A stretch of DNA of 64,000 bases from Euborellia annulipes. Its lineage: Eukaryota; Arthropoda; Insecta; Dermaptera; Anisolabididae. Location: contig JAKCPI010001949.1 of assembly GCA_023213315.1 (NCBI GenBank), positions 22,924-86,923 on the forward strand, given 5' to 3'. Below are positions 31,363 through 44,024 of the stretch, piece by piece. Under the pieces are notes generated by a model. It made no database searches and was not told where the DNA came from. It was given only the letters and a program-made list of their open reading frames with translations. The position numbers were made by a program, and so were the translations under genes. How positions within the stretch are numbered: the first letter of the stretch is position 1; each line of letters starts with the position of its first letter.

Positions 31363-33300
31363 AACCTTACAGAAATAAAATAATACAAACGGTGATTTTG
31401 CCGAATTTTTTTATATATAATTATTTGAGAATGTAGAGTGAAATATTCATAAAAAGCTGTTTTTTTTTATAAAAGATTTTATAGTTATAACTATAATTTT
31501 GCAAGTGCAAGATAGCAGTCAAAAAGACATCGATATAAATAAAATTCTTTTTCATGATGATTAAGCTTAATTTTATTATGCCAGCTTCTGGATTTTTTTT
31601 TATCTATTAAGAAACATAAATAAGCAGTGCTCTCGATACGATTAAAATTGTTTTCTTGTTCCAGGTCAGTCAGAAATTTCATAGCCTGATATGGCGTTGC
31701 TAGAAACAAAAATATATCTTCATGTAATCACTCTATAAATTAAATGATCTCTCAAAAAAAAACAGCAGTTTAAAGATATTTGTTTAAAAAAAATGAAAAA
31801 CTTAAAAAATAGTGCTCTGATTGAATATTTATTTAAAAAGGATAGTCACTGCACTGACCCCTTAAATATTTAGCATATCATTAAAAATTTCCTTCCCGTT
31901 TAATCCTTGTTTAAGTATTCTATCTTTGTAGGATTTTTGAAGTTTTCCATTTTTTTTTTTAAACAGTCACTTTAAACTTTAATAATCTGTCTGATCTGTT
32001 ATTTATGTTGTGTTTTATATGAAAACGATTTATTTTTTGTGACTTTCTGAATGACCTCGTATCTAGTTATATTTGTCGCTTTTTAGTAAGAAAATTTTTT
32101 CAAGATTAAACTCCTGAAGACAGGCTCATATCATCATATCAAAGCCTAACCTCGGGTTTGATATCTTGAAAAAATTTTAGTAAAAAGCGACATAATCATT
32201 TAATTCATGATAATTAGCATTAATTGAGTTCTTCTTTATGCTTAAAATTATAATATTAATGTTTTATTCTTCTACTATACAAGAAAACTATACTAGTAAA
32301 TAAACGAATCGAGAGATCTATTAATATATGTCTATATAGATAAGTAAAATGTCCCGAAAAAGAATTATATTTAGATGTCTTTTTTCTCCTCTTTGACTTC
32401 CATATTTAAAACACTCATATCTTATTGCAACAATTAGTATAATTTTTTATCTGTTTATTATGGTGGGATAGACCAAAAAAAAGTAAATAAAAACCCCCCA
32501 TGCAGTACTAGCATATTTGGTGAAGTACTTTTAAATGTTTTAAACTTAATTTTTGATCAAAATTGCAGCAACTTGGTAATAATTTCTTTGAATTGGTACT
32601 AAAATTATTTTTTTCAGCCTCTTTGGCTATAAAGACTTTAAATAATATATTTTATATCTTACGTTACAAATTAACCAAGCACATGCCATTAGTAAGAATA
32701 ATTGGGTTGAAAATTTAAACTAACCTTATTGTTATCGTAATTGTTTATTTTAAATAAATATTCTTTCAACCTAGAATCCCTTTTTTTTTACATTTGTTTA
32801 ACATCTTTTTCGGCATCTGAGACCATTTAGACCCCATCCCTATTTATTTAAATTGATTGGTTTCCAATTCAATTGAAATAAATTTTTTCGTCTGGGACGG
32901 GATGCGAACCCTCGGCACCAGAGCCTAATGATACTAATACCTCTAGCTTTTGGGCATTGGTCTTATGAAACATCATTCAGGTATTTTTTTTAGGAAAAGA
33001 CGGTCTTTATATGCATGTTCCTATAAAATTTTTTTAGGGAAAGTAAAATTTTATAAAAAACTAAATTCACTGAAAAGCTTTATTATTTTTTTTTATCCTT
33101 TTCGGCATCTTAGGCCATATAGACTATTAGAGGGCCCAGGCACATTTATTTATACCATTTGGCATCCAAATGATTTAAATAAATTCATCAGACTGCTTGG
33201 GATTCAATCCCGCGCCCCGCGGCTTCCAGACTATTTAATTATAAAGTTTTCTCCTTAAGGAGTAATAGTACTTCTTTTACTTACCAATAGATAGGATTTC
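31363..33300. other. gene-free AT-rich DNA with a foldback and two SINE copies
   Basis: A foldback lies at about 32074-32194 (GTCGCTTTTTAGTAAGAAAA against TTTTAGTAAAAAGCGAC). Minus-strand SINE copies lie at 32812-32935 and 33095-33232 (CTTTTCGGCATCT...GGCCATATAGAC, GGGATTCAATCCCG). No host gene was seen. Confidence 0.55.
32812..33232 (-). repeat. two tRNA-SINE copies in the same orientation
   Basis: Both start TTTTTCGGCATC or CTTTTCGGCATC and end near B-box-like words (GGGATGCGAACCC at 32901, GGGATTCAATCCC at 33209). The A-box part is degraded. They are separated by about 160 bp of AT-rich sequence. Confidence 0.5.
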
Positions 33301-33307
33301 TTGCTTG

Positions 33308-33564
33308 CAAGGGGGGAGGGGTAAAGGGGGTAAATCCCCCCCCCCGGGATTTGAAAAAAATACTTTTTTTTTTTCGAAAAAAAAAATGTATTTTTAATGT
33401 AAAATTTTAAAAATTAATACTTAAAAATTTGATTCGTATTTATATTCTGGCAAACAAGTACAGAATGCGCCTTTAAATTACCGAAATTAAGAAAAGATTG
33501 TGTGCTGTGCAACCAGTCACACCCGATTACCCCTCCCCAAGAAACACCTCTGGATCCGCCCTTG
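33308..33564. mobile_element. hAT-type element, 257 bp, exact target duplication, with nested hairpin-family end
   Basis: The ends are CAAGGGGGGAGGGG and TCTGGATCCGCCCTTG. CTTGCTTG is duplicated at 33300-33307 and 33565-33572. Inside, at about 33485-33530, sits TTGTGTGCTGTGCAACCAGT, a terminal arm of the hairpin family. A related left half occurs at about 45047-45230. Confidence 0.7.
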
Positions 33565-33899
33565 CTTGCTTGTCACCAAATATTCATGTCTCAGGAAACT
33601 AGGATTAATTAGCAGAGAGATTGGGTATATTAAGGACCAGGATGCACTCAAAACCTTATAAATTTTACGTTTTTTTCGCTGGCCGTAGTTGATTGACACC
33701 TTCTTCTGACGAATTACATCGAAATATGTTTATTTATAATTTCTTCTAAAGATCCCGCTGGCCGGATAGGCTTGATTCCAGGACATGCACATGGTAGGCA
33801 CTTCTTCGTCTCCCTTGGTCTGTTGCCCCTTCCTTGTGTCCATATCATGGAAACTATACTTTATATTAGAAGCCATTCTGAACTTGTGTTAATTGGAAA

Positions 33900-34140
33900 T
33901 GAACATCCTCGCGGTTCAATAGAAGATTTTTTTTGAGGGTAAAGAACAGTGAATTTATAAAGAATCCAAGGCCGTTATCTTTTATAAATTCTCCTAGAAT
34001 TAGCAATTTTACAAATTTTAAAGTTGCATTAAAAAATTATCTACATCATAACTCCTATTATAGTGCGAATGAATTTCTCGAATGTTGTACATTTTACGAC
34101 AATTCCAATATTCTCCTGAATCGTATGATCTTCTTTTGAC
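33900..34140 (+). pseudogene. possible 3' remnant of a non-LTR reverse-transcriptase ORF
   Basis: The frame 33933-34139 contains INSPRISNFTNFKVALKNYL and SYYSANEFLECC, which resembles the FK-x-LK-x-YL...YS-x-x-EFL ending common in insect non-LTR element ORF2 proteins. Only about 70 codons are open, and no reverse-transcriptase core was found nearby. Confidence 0.3.
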
Positions 34141-34354
34141 TCTCTACCAACTTGAGTCAATCTTGGAGTGGAGGAGAAAATTTCCCTCCTCTATCTCCAC
34201 AGTATGTTGAATTGTCATATTGATGACAATTGGGTGTTGAGGGGAGGGGGAGGGGGAGGGGGGGAGAGGGAGATAGGAATACTACTTTGTTTTATTTGCG
34301 AAGGTTACATAATCATACTGATTTTTGTGCTGCCCTATTCTTCTTTGTTATGGG

Positions 34355-34640
34355 AAAAAATAATCGATTATTCCGATTAATCGATTATGGTAAATAATCA
34401 ATTATTCAGATTAATTGATTATGGTAAATAATCGATCATTCCGATTAATCGATTATGGTAAATAATCGAGTATTCCGATTAATCGATTATGGTAAATAAT
34501 CGAGTATTCCGATTAATCGATTATGGTAAATAATCGAGTATTCCGATTAATCGATTATGGTAAATAATCGAGTTATTCCGATTAATCGATTATGGTAAAT
34601 AATCGGTTATTCCGATTAATCGATTATGATAAATAATCGA
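34355..34640. repeat. 34-bp minisatellite, about eight units
   Basis: The unit CCGATTAATCGATTATGG plus TAAATAATCGAGTATT repeats with starts at 34372, 34407, 34441, 34475, 34509, 34543, 34578 and 34612 (period 34-35). Each unit holds the palindrome TAATCGATTA. Degenerate ATCGATTA words continue to about 34875. Confidence 0.9.
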
Positions 34641-34879
34641 TTAAATTCATTTCATTCGACCTTTTTTTTAAATAAATTCTCCTTTTTTTTAATAGGGAAA
34701 TAATCGGGTATTTTCCATAATCGATTAGGGAAAATAGTCGATTAAATTCATTTCATTCTACCTTTTATTTTTAAAAAAATTTTCTCCGTTTTTTTTATAG
34801 GGAAATAATTGGGTCTTTTCCATAATCGATTATATTTTTTTTAGTAATCGATTTTTTTTTTAAGAAAATCGATTAATCT

Positions 34880-36552
34880 TTATTTTGCACAGCCCCTCTA
34901 TTCTGCATGACAATATGCGCCTTAAATCATTTATTATCATTAAAAAAATGGTATTACCCATCCATTCAAGAGTGACACAAAACAGCGAAGACCATTTATT
35001 TTTGCGTTCTTCGTTGACAAGACATGGAAAGTGTGAAATGCGTGTCACTCTCGTTTGGACGCATAATACCTAAAGACCATTCTTAAAATCATTTTTGACA
35101 TAAATATATATATATTGAATATAAAATTACGCCCCCGTTAATTTCCCATTTCTCATACGCTTGCTAAAAAAATAAATAAACGATAAGTCGAATCTCACTT
35201 TCGACTTATCGTATTCAAATAAATATTTTTAAGTGATTGAAACCTATTTCTAGAGAACTAATATTTTTCTTATTTTTAAAACATATTCGATACAGCCATA
35301 AAAGTAAAAAAAAAAGTTCAATAAATAAATATATATATATATAAATATTTTTTTCTCTGCCATTACTATACATTTTAAGCCATATATCTCAATAATAGTA
35401 GCATTATTATTATTTTTTTTAATTAAAATTTCCTTTCACCAATGTGATTTAGACGTAAAATTATTTTTAATTCGTAGATATATTTTTTAGAGGTCATTTT
35501 TTAAAAGAAAGGAATCACTTAAAATAAAAAACTTTGTTCTTATGAGAGAAACGCCTTATATATACGGCTTAGAATACGCATACGTGTCCGTGGATTCAAA
35601 TGCAAAATCCTATTATATTTTCTAAATAGAGCAATCATTGCCTTTTAAGCACATATAACAATTTTACCATATAAGGTTTTATAATCATCAGCTTATTTAT
35701 ATCTCTGAGTTTCAAATATTCACTAAAAAAAAAAAATAGTAACTGTTTGACGTGATAGTTTAGCTAAATAAAAGAAAAAAAAATAATAATAAAATAAATA
35801 AAAAAAAACAAATAGTATATATATTTAATGATTGTCTAAAAGACTTTAAATATATTTCTACATTTTGGTGCTAAAATTTGCTATGTTTAAAAAATGGAAA
35901 AATTTTCTCACTTCTATCTATCCATTAATAAAACATTTTTTTTTTTGTTTGGCCTAGGGTTATTTTTTATCATTGCATTAAGACTGTTTTTTTTTTATTT
36001 CTGTTTTAGGGATGTGAATTTTTTTTAGCCATTTAAGTAATTTTTTTATTTCATTTTCATATTCGCGGATTTAGTAAAGGGGGGATATGATATTCATTCA
36101 TGACAGAAAGTGATGGTTAAAACACCCCAAGAGATTGTCAAATAATTAATTTAATATTTGCTAGATTGGATATTGTGCTTACTCTTACAACTAGATCAGG
36201 GCCGTGTCCTCGGAAAGGCTGAAGATGTTTAATAATTAAATAATTTTAAGATTAAATAAGTAAATTGCACGTCAGTGGATCTAACAAATTATTTAACTTG
36301 CCCTATCTTTCAAAAACAGTATGCTATATAAATGAGGCATTGCTTATATATCTACAGGAGCGTATTAATTGAATCCAACACATTTCTGGTAAAAAAAAAA
36401 AAAAATTATTGGGAATATTATATTATTTTGTTCTTAATGAATATTATAATATGCCATTCCTTCGCTTTCAGAATCAGTTTCTCTCGTATAGATACTACTA
36501 GGATTTTACAATTTTCAGCAATTTTGAAGTGAGAACGTCTTACAATGCATAT
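34880..36552. other. gene-free AT-rich DNA
   Basis: Short inverted words (CGATAAGTCGAATCTCACTT...TCGACTTATCG near 35181) and simple A/T runs only. No supported gene. Confidence 0.5.
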
Positions 36553-36806
36553 ATGGACCCTGTTATGCATTAGTGTGTCAAGCGCCAAAAAATTAAAAAT
36601 TGAGTTAAGCACGGAATATTTTTTCATATGCTATAATTAATAGTATTTTTTATGAAATATGTCCTAAAAAAACTTTATATTTAATGTTACTTGCACAATT
36701 GACAAAAAAAATTATGTATAATCCAATGAAAACAAAAAACTTTAATGTTAATTTTCTAAAATCTCGGTAGATGGCGCTTGACACACTAATGCGTAACATG
36801 GTCCAT
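36553..36806. mobile_element. foldback MITE, 254 bp, about 35-bp arms
   Basis: ATGGACCCTGTTATGCATTA and the following GTGTGTCAAGCGCCA pair with TGGCGCTTGACACACTAATG and CGTAACATGGTCCAT. A related, more diverged unit is at 19632-19852. Confidence 0.7.
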
Positions 36807-36859
36807 TTATATAGTGGCCGGGTAGGGAGGCATGCACGAACGGCTTTTTTCATCCCTAT

Positions 36860-37600
36860 CCCATAGTTGACAATTGAGGCTATTTTTCGTTTAGCGATTC
36901 TTCTTGCAGATAGATTATAGATTCTATTCGATTTAGATGTTTGCCGGCCACTCTAAAGCAGTCACTTTGTTTTTGGTACAGTATTTCTTCATTTTTTTGG
37001 AATTATGACAAGGAGCCAAATCTTGTAGGAATATTCCATCTTGGTTTTTTCTCGTTCTGGTCGCTTTTCCTCATTCTTTCAACAAGAACAGGTGGTCATT
37101 TGAAAATCACCCCAACTGGAAGTTTTGGTACATGCTAAATCTGGACCTACCTTAAAAGTGGCTTTCATCAGAAAAAACTACCCTCTTCCTGTTCTCCACA
37201 TTCCACTCTTTGTTTCTGTGCCCAGAGATTCTTTTCCCATATGACCATGATTATAATTTTCTTTTTAACGGGTCTCATTACAAATCTTTCTGCTTCGAAC
37301 TGTAATCTCATGCAGGTTAATTCCATCTTGCTGCAGTTCATATGTGAACTCTACAGATGACATTCAAGAGCTTTTTCTGGTTAAAGCATCATCTTTAGCT
37401 GTAGTTTTGGGTCCACATTTTTTTGCCCAATTCTCACATTAATATTTTTGGTACTGTCTGATGAAGCTGTAACTGTAACTTGAAAGACACCAACCTCATC
37501 AGCTTTTTGTTTCTGGGCTTCGTTTGTTAATGTTAATGTTGCCAATTACTTTGTACTTTTTATTCTTGATAATGGCGGATAGGCCGAGACTGTAAATGCG
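36860..37600 (-). pseudogene. decayed Tc1/mariner-type transposase
   Basis: Read on the minus strand in shifting frames, the sequence shows the second catalytic-Asp region RVVFSDESHF (around 37160-37185), then further on FLQDLAPCHNSKKMKKY and VTALEWPAN, followed by remnants equivalent to the DLNPIENLW motif with stops in place of W and other residues. A TVR-like helix segment lies upstream near 37290. Several frameshifts and stops show that it is non-functional. The order and spacing match Tc1-family DDE transposases, so the family is well supported although the copy is dead. Confidence 0.75.
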
Positions 37601-38189
37601 CATCAGTTGTCAGAATTATAGATATTGTAAAAAAGATCATATCTTCCAACAAATGAATTCCACACCTTAAATTAAAATTCTGAATACTCTACTTGAGCTG
37701 TTTCAAATTTTGCAATTAACTTAATTAGCTTTTCTACCAATTGTGCTTATTATTATGGGAGTTTTTAATTATAGACTTAGTTTGGGTATGCATCAAAAAC
37801 ATTAGAAGTGCTATTCACTTTAGACTCTAATTTAACAAACCTGTATAATAATAATCCATTGTAATATTGGTTATAAACTTGAAATTAAATTCTTTTTACA
37901 TTTAAATATGGTTTTGATAGAAAAAATAACAGAAACACGTGTCATGTGATTAAATTAAACAGCTAGATATCATTGAAGTCGGTGGCTGTTTGTTTAAGAA
38001 CCTTAATATCATTCTCACTGAATAACCTAGATGGATAACTCCCCCATACATATAATACTTAATAATGTATTTCGCCCATTTGACAACTCTGGGACACACA
38101 CAATTTAAAAGACTGATGATGGAAGAATAAAGTTTTCTCGAAATGTCTGGTTGGATTGTAAAATAATTTTGGCTGCTCCTGCTCATCTT

Positions 38190-38445
38190 CCTTTACATAG
38201 ATATCTGTCTGAATGCCATATTATTTTTGGGCCCAGATATTTTTTTTCCTCATGGCCATGATTAGAAACTTATTTTTGACAGGTCTCTGTGCAAATCTGC
38301 ATTTGTCTTCGAACTGTAGTCGCATCCAGGTTAATTCGTAGTTCACATATGACCTTTACAGTTGTCATTCAAGAGCTTTTTCTGATCTTTAGCTTTAGTT
38401 TTTCCGCATTTCGCCAAATCCGTGAGAATGATTATCCTAAAGTTG
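38190..38445 (-). pseudogene. second, shorter Tc1-like transposase fragment
   Basis: It is homologous to about 37200-37400: both contain, on the minus strand, ATTAACCTG, ACAGTTCGAAG and AATCATGG. One frame reads TTVRRQMQICTET, resembling the N-terminal HTH region of Tc1 proteins. Stops interrupt all frames. Confidence 0.5.
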
Positions 38446-38674
38446 AAAAATATATACCCTTGATTCAATTAATACGCTCGCTGCTTATTATATAATTTCT
38501 TGATTTATAATTTATTTTTTATTCAGACTTTTATTTTTACTTGATTATATTTATAGCCAGCAATTTAATTAATTAACGTAAAAACGGCTCTGATCAAGAT
38601 TCCAATTTAATGAATCTATTCCCATTCACATATATTTTTTAACTTTCTCTTAACAATGCATATTATAATAGAGA

Positions 38675-38825
38675 AATGGAGATATCAGCCAAATTGGAAT
38701 GATCTAGGTTCTAAGACGTTTCGGCCTTAATTTATTTGGCCATCTTATAAATTCAGGCCGAAACGTCTTATTCTGTGAGTTTTATTGAACCTAGATCATT
38801 CCAGTTTGGCTGATTTCTCTATCAT
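38675..38825. mobile_element. foldback element with paired GGCCGAAACGTC arms
   Basis: GAAATGGAGATATCAGCC and AATTGGAATGATCTAGGTT pair with AACCTAGATCATTCCAGTTT and GGCTGATTTCTC. Each arm ends inward in GGCCGAAACGTCTTA, or its complement, beside GATGGCC. Confidence 0.7.
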
Positions 38826-38829
38826 AATC

Positions 38830-41150
38830 ATATCACAGCCACAAACTCAAAAGCAAATGCATATTATATTTCTGTTGTTAAGGTTAGTTTTAGAATCTAA
38901 TGGCAGCAAAAATATAAGATGTATTTTTTCGACTGAAATTAAATATATGTGAATGTAAAATTGTTGTAATGATAAACTCGTTGTTAATGGCAAACTCTTT
39001 AATTCTCGCAAATATTATTCATGACATTTTTTTTTTTAATATCTCTCTTTATTAATGAGTGAAATTTTTTTTTTTCTAAATCCGCTAATTTATTAATTCC
39101 ATTTCATTTTGTTATATCCACATTGAATCGATTTAATTATTATAAATATATATATAGATTGTATGTTATTTATTCGGGTTGGTTTGTCATCATTTTTTAT
39201 ATATATATTATTAATATAATTTGAAATTTTTTTTTTAAATAATTGATTTTTTCATTTCATCAATTCATGCTTGTACATAGCTGCTTTAAAATGACCTTTC
39301 CCCTAGCTAAATTTTTTTTTAAATTTATTTATTTATATTTTTTTTTTTATTACATTCCATTTTCCCATTTTTCTTATCTGGCAAGAGTCGTTCGCATCCC
39401 TGATTTTTTTATAGAGTATTATTTTAGTGACTTTTAAATGTGAATTTCTAAATTTACTAGGAATTCATTTTATTATTTATTATTTAATTCGAAAAAAGGC
39501 CAAAGGCTCTAAAAAAAAATATTAAAATTGATCTGATATAAATATAGTAGAAACTCGATTACCTGGACCTCTTGATCCTTATTTAACCGAACGCTGAGAC
39601 CTTTTTTTGTGAAACGGCGAGATTATAAATTTTTTTAAATATATATATTAATATATCTTATATACATTTATTATAATGTTGTATTCGTTTTTCCGATTTT
39701 TTTTATTTGCAATTGATTATCCTTTTGCTTTCTTTTAGTCCGGATAATCGAGTTTCCACTGTACTATTAGATTAGGAAGTGTGGAACCTCAAAGACTTTT
39801 TTCCTTTTCTGTATTCATTAGTAAAATGAAAAAAACAATTTAGGGAGTACAAAATACTCTTTTTTTTTTAGTTTTTTGATTTTTAATCAATGTATTTCCT
39901 AAATTGTTTTTAATCTCTTGTGTATGTATATATATATATTTTGTTAATTTATATAATTTTCGTCTATTTCTATATAATTATAATAATAGCAGCTTTTAGT
40001 TTTAAGGTACCATTTGATTACCTAAACTTGTCGGTTTATATGAATTGAGTTGACGAATGAAATATGGAATTTTTTGAATTCACTATTATTATTGAAGAGA
40101 CATATTCTATTTTTATTTGAAATTATGACATCTATATCCTCAAACCCTGTTTTTAACTGATGTATTCTTTCTTCTTGACGTACAAAAGCAGCTTTTGACT
40201 GAATCATTCAATAATGATCAGACTAAATCCAAGTCCTACTCGTATACTAATGAATAATGCCATTTGATTGTTGTTTTTATGTTGATTTGAGTTGCTATTG
40301 TTGTAGCTAACATTTTTAAATCTTCTCTCTTCTTGGCTTCTTAGAAGCTTTAGATGAAGGATGCCATATCTTCCTCTAGAGACGTCAAAATTCCAAAATT
40401 CTCTTAATGCCCTTATTATGTTCTAGGATACTAGTCTACGTAAAGAATGAGACGATTAATACTTCTTGTTTATTTGCTCGTGTTTTGCTACATATTTTTT
40501 TACAACATTTACTCTTACAATAACTAAATCTGTCTGAAACCTCACCTACAACCCTAATCCTTACATTCATTCGTGATGTAATTATCAATTAGGTGAGTGT
40601 CATCTCCGTGCCTTGTAATACTGTCGATTAACACCATCATGTCCTAAATACAATCATTCATTTTATTAAAGTCAGTAAATGTATTCCTCATCCTACAAAT
40701 TGTTGTTCTCTGAAATTTAAGAGTTTCTTTATCCCCATCTTGGGGTCTCCTGTTAAATCATTTCCATAGATGGCATGTCCATTTCGCATGGTATATCCTC
40801 AGGCGAAACCTCCATGTCTCTTTTGAGTTCATGGTCTTTTATTAATTTTTCTTTTCTTATTGGATCTTGACTATATTTTCAGATTATTCTCTTTTCGTCG
40901 ATTCTTTTTAGATAATTTTTTTTACCTATATCTAATACGGTGGGAATCATATAATTTTTTTTAAGACTTTTTTTCTGTTCGTACTTAATTAATTGTAAAA
41001 AGATCTTTCATTGTTTCTGAAGCTCTGGTTTTAACTTAGGCCGAAACGTCAGCTGTCAAAAATATATCTATCTGGCAAGCCTTCTATCCTGAATAAATTA
41101 TTTTCAAAAATTTGCAAAATGCTTATAGTTTATTAAAGCTTTTGTGGTTT
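38830..41150. other. gene-free stretch
   Basis: AT-rich to 40280; then a more mixed-base block, 40280-40900, with no ORF above 60 codons and no motif I recognise. A single CCGAAACGTC word occurs at about 41041. Confidence 0.4.
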
Positions 41151-41154
41151 GAAA

Positions 41155-41397
41155 TATTATTATTAGGAGAATTTTTAATTATAGACCACATTTTTGTATT
41201 AATTTTGTATTATTTATTAAAAATATAAATACTGTACAACGTTTCAACTGCTTATTCTGCAGCCGTTATCAAGTACACAAGTACACAGTACAGAATAAGC
41301 AGTTGAAACGTTGTACAGTATTTATATTTTTAATAAATATTTAATACAAAAATGTGGTCTATAATTAAAAATTCTCCTAATAATAATGCTTATAGTT
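41155..41397. mobile_element. foldback element, about 105-bp arms, 30-bp loop
   Basis: ATTATTAGGAGAATTTTTAA, ATAGACCACATTTTTGTATT and GTACAACGTTTCAACTGCTT on the left are matched in inverse order on the right (AAGCAGTTGAAACGTTGTAC and so on). An 11-bp ATTTTGTATTA insertion distinguishes the left arm. Confidence 0.8.
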
Positions 41398-41399
41398 CT

Positions 41400-42235
41400 T
41401 AATCAATACGATTCATAACTCCCGGATCATTAATCTACATTACTTTTTTAGGGGAGCTGCCTTTCTCCTTTTTTTGAGACGAGAAAACATCTGTAGAAAC
41501 GTAGATTCTTAGTCTTTCTTCAATTCTTATTTACTTAGCTTTTATAAATAGGTTGTCAACCGATTTTCCATATCTATATCAGAATCTGCTCTTCTATTAT
41601 CATATTTCACAGAAATTGCATATGTTTCTATAATAAAAAATTTGACTAAAATACTAATTTCAGCTTAATTTGTATGAAACGACAAAAATTGATTGATCAT
41701 ATGGTACCTTTTAGGGTTCCACAAATAGAAATCCATAAAAAACCCTTTACAACTCAATAGAAAACTGAAAAACCAATATAGCACAAATTTTTTTTTTTTT
41801 AAACAAAAACAAGTATACAATAAATAAATAAATACTTCACTTTGAATAAAGACAGTGATCGAAAACGGAATATTTGCTACCTAGATTAAAAAAAAAAAGA
41901 AATAATCAAACAAACCAATTGAGTTCCTGTTCTATATATATATATTAAAAAAAAAAAAAAAATAATAAAATGAAATAAAAAAAATTCTATAAAATGCCTT
42001 AGTAAATTGTACTTGAACAACTTTTGCCTTGATTGTATATCAGAACGTGACATGATGTGCAATGCTTTAGAATTGTGTGAGTAGTTTTTATATGTCTCTT
42101 TGGTCCATAGTATTAAAATACCCAAATATTATAATAATAATTACATTCTATGATATGGAAAAAGAAATGATTATTTTAATTAGTGCAATTTTGTCCTTTA
42201 CCAAAAAAAATAAAAAAATTTTTTTCAAGATTAAT

Positions 42236-42266
<31 letters not shown>

Positions 42267-42805
42267 AAAAAAGAACAAATGAATTGTGTAAATAATATAC
42301 ATAAATATATATATATATCTCTCTCTCTATACATATATTTTAATCGTTATAGACAAACAATGTATTTAAGGACAATTGAAGCATTGCCAAAGTAAATCAT
42401 TAAAAAAGGGGCAATTATTAAAATGATCTTTATTTAATTTTTTTTCAGCAATCAACATCTAGTTTTTAAGTAATTATGTAAGAATATCTCAAAACCTTAG
42501 ATTTGGTATTAAATTAAGCCCTTTTGGAGTACTTAGGACCAGAGAACCCCTCTTTTAGACAAATATATAATTTATCTCAACCTCCGAAAGGGATAATTAT
42601 TACCTATCTAATGGATTTTTATAGCTATAAAAAATTTTATTTGGGAAATATTTATAATTATCAATTTTATTTATTTTTTCTTTAATTATATAGGTCACGC
42701 ATGTGATCACCAAGCTTGATAGTATTTTTGTTGTAATCATATCATTGTTTGCCTCGGTTCGGTACTTTTCGCTTCGGTTCAGTTGCATTTTAATTTAATC
42801 TTTAA
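41400..42805. other. gene-free AT-rich DNA
   Basis: Long A and T runs (42236-42260), (AT)n and (CT)n near 42305-42330; no supported gene. Confidence 0.5.
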
Positions 42806-42809
42806 TTGA

Positions 42810-43735
42810 CTCTCGGGTCTATTCTCTAAGCAAAAACGTTAACTTTTATTTAACATTTTAACACCTCCTTGCCTCAAATTGCTATTCTGTAAGCAAAACT
42901 CCAAAGCGTTAACATTTAGTCAATAGTGTTAAAAAGTAATGTCATGTCTAGGGGATGGCTTTAATATTTTAATGTCATATTTAATGCATAAAAATGGAGT
43001 CTTTAACCTAAAAAGTAAGGTTTTGATTTTGACAGCGACAGCTTAGAGATAAAAACGTCTCTGTTAAAATTTTGGCGAATAGCATTTTTTAACCCTGCTA
43101 TGTCAGATAGGCCTACTACTGTATATAGAATGAGAATAACAAATCAAGTTTGTAATACGCATTCCCGAGAGGTTATCAAGGGGTGTAAAAACACGTACAA
43201 GCAGAAAACCTATCTATCTTCATATGGATCGTTAACCCCTGGTGCTAAAAATAAAATGTTAACGTCGCTGTTAAAACTTGGTTTAGAGAATAGCAGCTGA
43301 TGTTATTTACTTTTTAACACCCAATTTATAATGATAAATTTTAACTTCTGTAATCAAAAACTTTAACGCCTATCGTTGATACAGGTCTGAATCAGGATTC
43401 TAAAAAAAGGACTATCTGACACACCAGCATTAAAAAATGCTATTCCCCAAACAGTTTTATCAGCGACGTTAATTGTTGCTTTTAACTCAAAGCTGTCTAA
43501 ATCATAACCTTACTTTTTATGTTAAAGACGCCATTTTGATTCATTAAATATGGCGTTAAAATATTAAAGGCACTCCCTAGATATGACAATAATTTTTAAC
43601 ACTATTGACTAAAATGTTAACTCTTTGGCGTTTTTGCTTACAGAAAAGCAATTTGAGGCAAGGAGGTGTTAAAATGAACTAACGCTGATTTCATAGGTTA
43701 AAATTTAACGTTTCTGAGAATAGACCTGTATGTGT
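42810..43735. repeat. GTTAAC-rich dispersed family, fullest copy
   Basis: The two flanks are inverted: TATTCTCTAAGCAAAAACGTTAA near 42821 (split word) against GTTTCTGAGAATAGACCTG near 43710. The centre contains ACAGCGACAGCTTAG, GTCAGATAGGCCTACTA, GTGTAAAAACACG and GTTTAGAGAATAGCA. A second, shorter sub-block (43400-43735) repeats the theme. Confidence 0.6.
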
Positions 43736-43739
43736 GTTT

Positions 43740-43982
43740 AAAACAATAATAGAGCATAAATTTCAAATCAACTTTGCTGAACCAGGACACCTGTTATATA
43801 TATAACATAAATACTACCTAGTATGGAGATCATATCCGGAATAAATAATAAAAATATATATATATAAACACATCCATTCATATATATATAAATTATAATT
43901 TTTTAAATTATGTCAAATATATAAGACTTTAAAAATACCAAATAATATAGGATATTTTATTTATATATACTTATATAAATAA

Positions 43983-44024
<42 letters not shown>

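Noticed and set aside
34355..34640. CRISPR-like array
   Set aside because: Units are contiguous tandem repeats without unique spacers, in a eukaryotic context.
40280..40900. Decayed coding region on the minus strand
   Set aside because: Base composition is less AT-rich, and one frame gives a short plausible peptide (MEVSPEDIPCEMDMPSMEM), but stops are frequent and no family motif appears.
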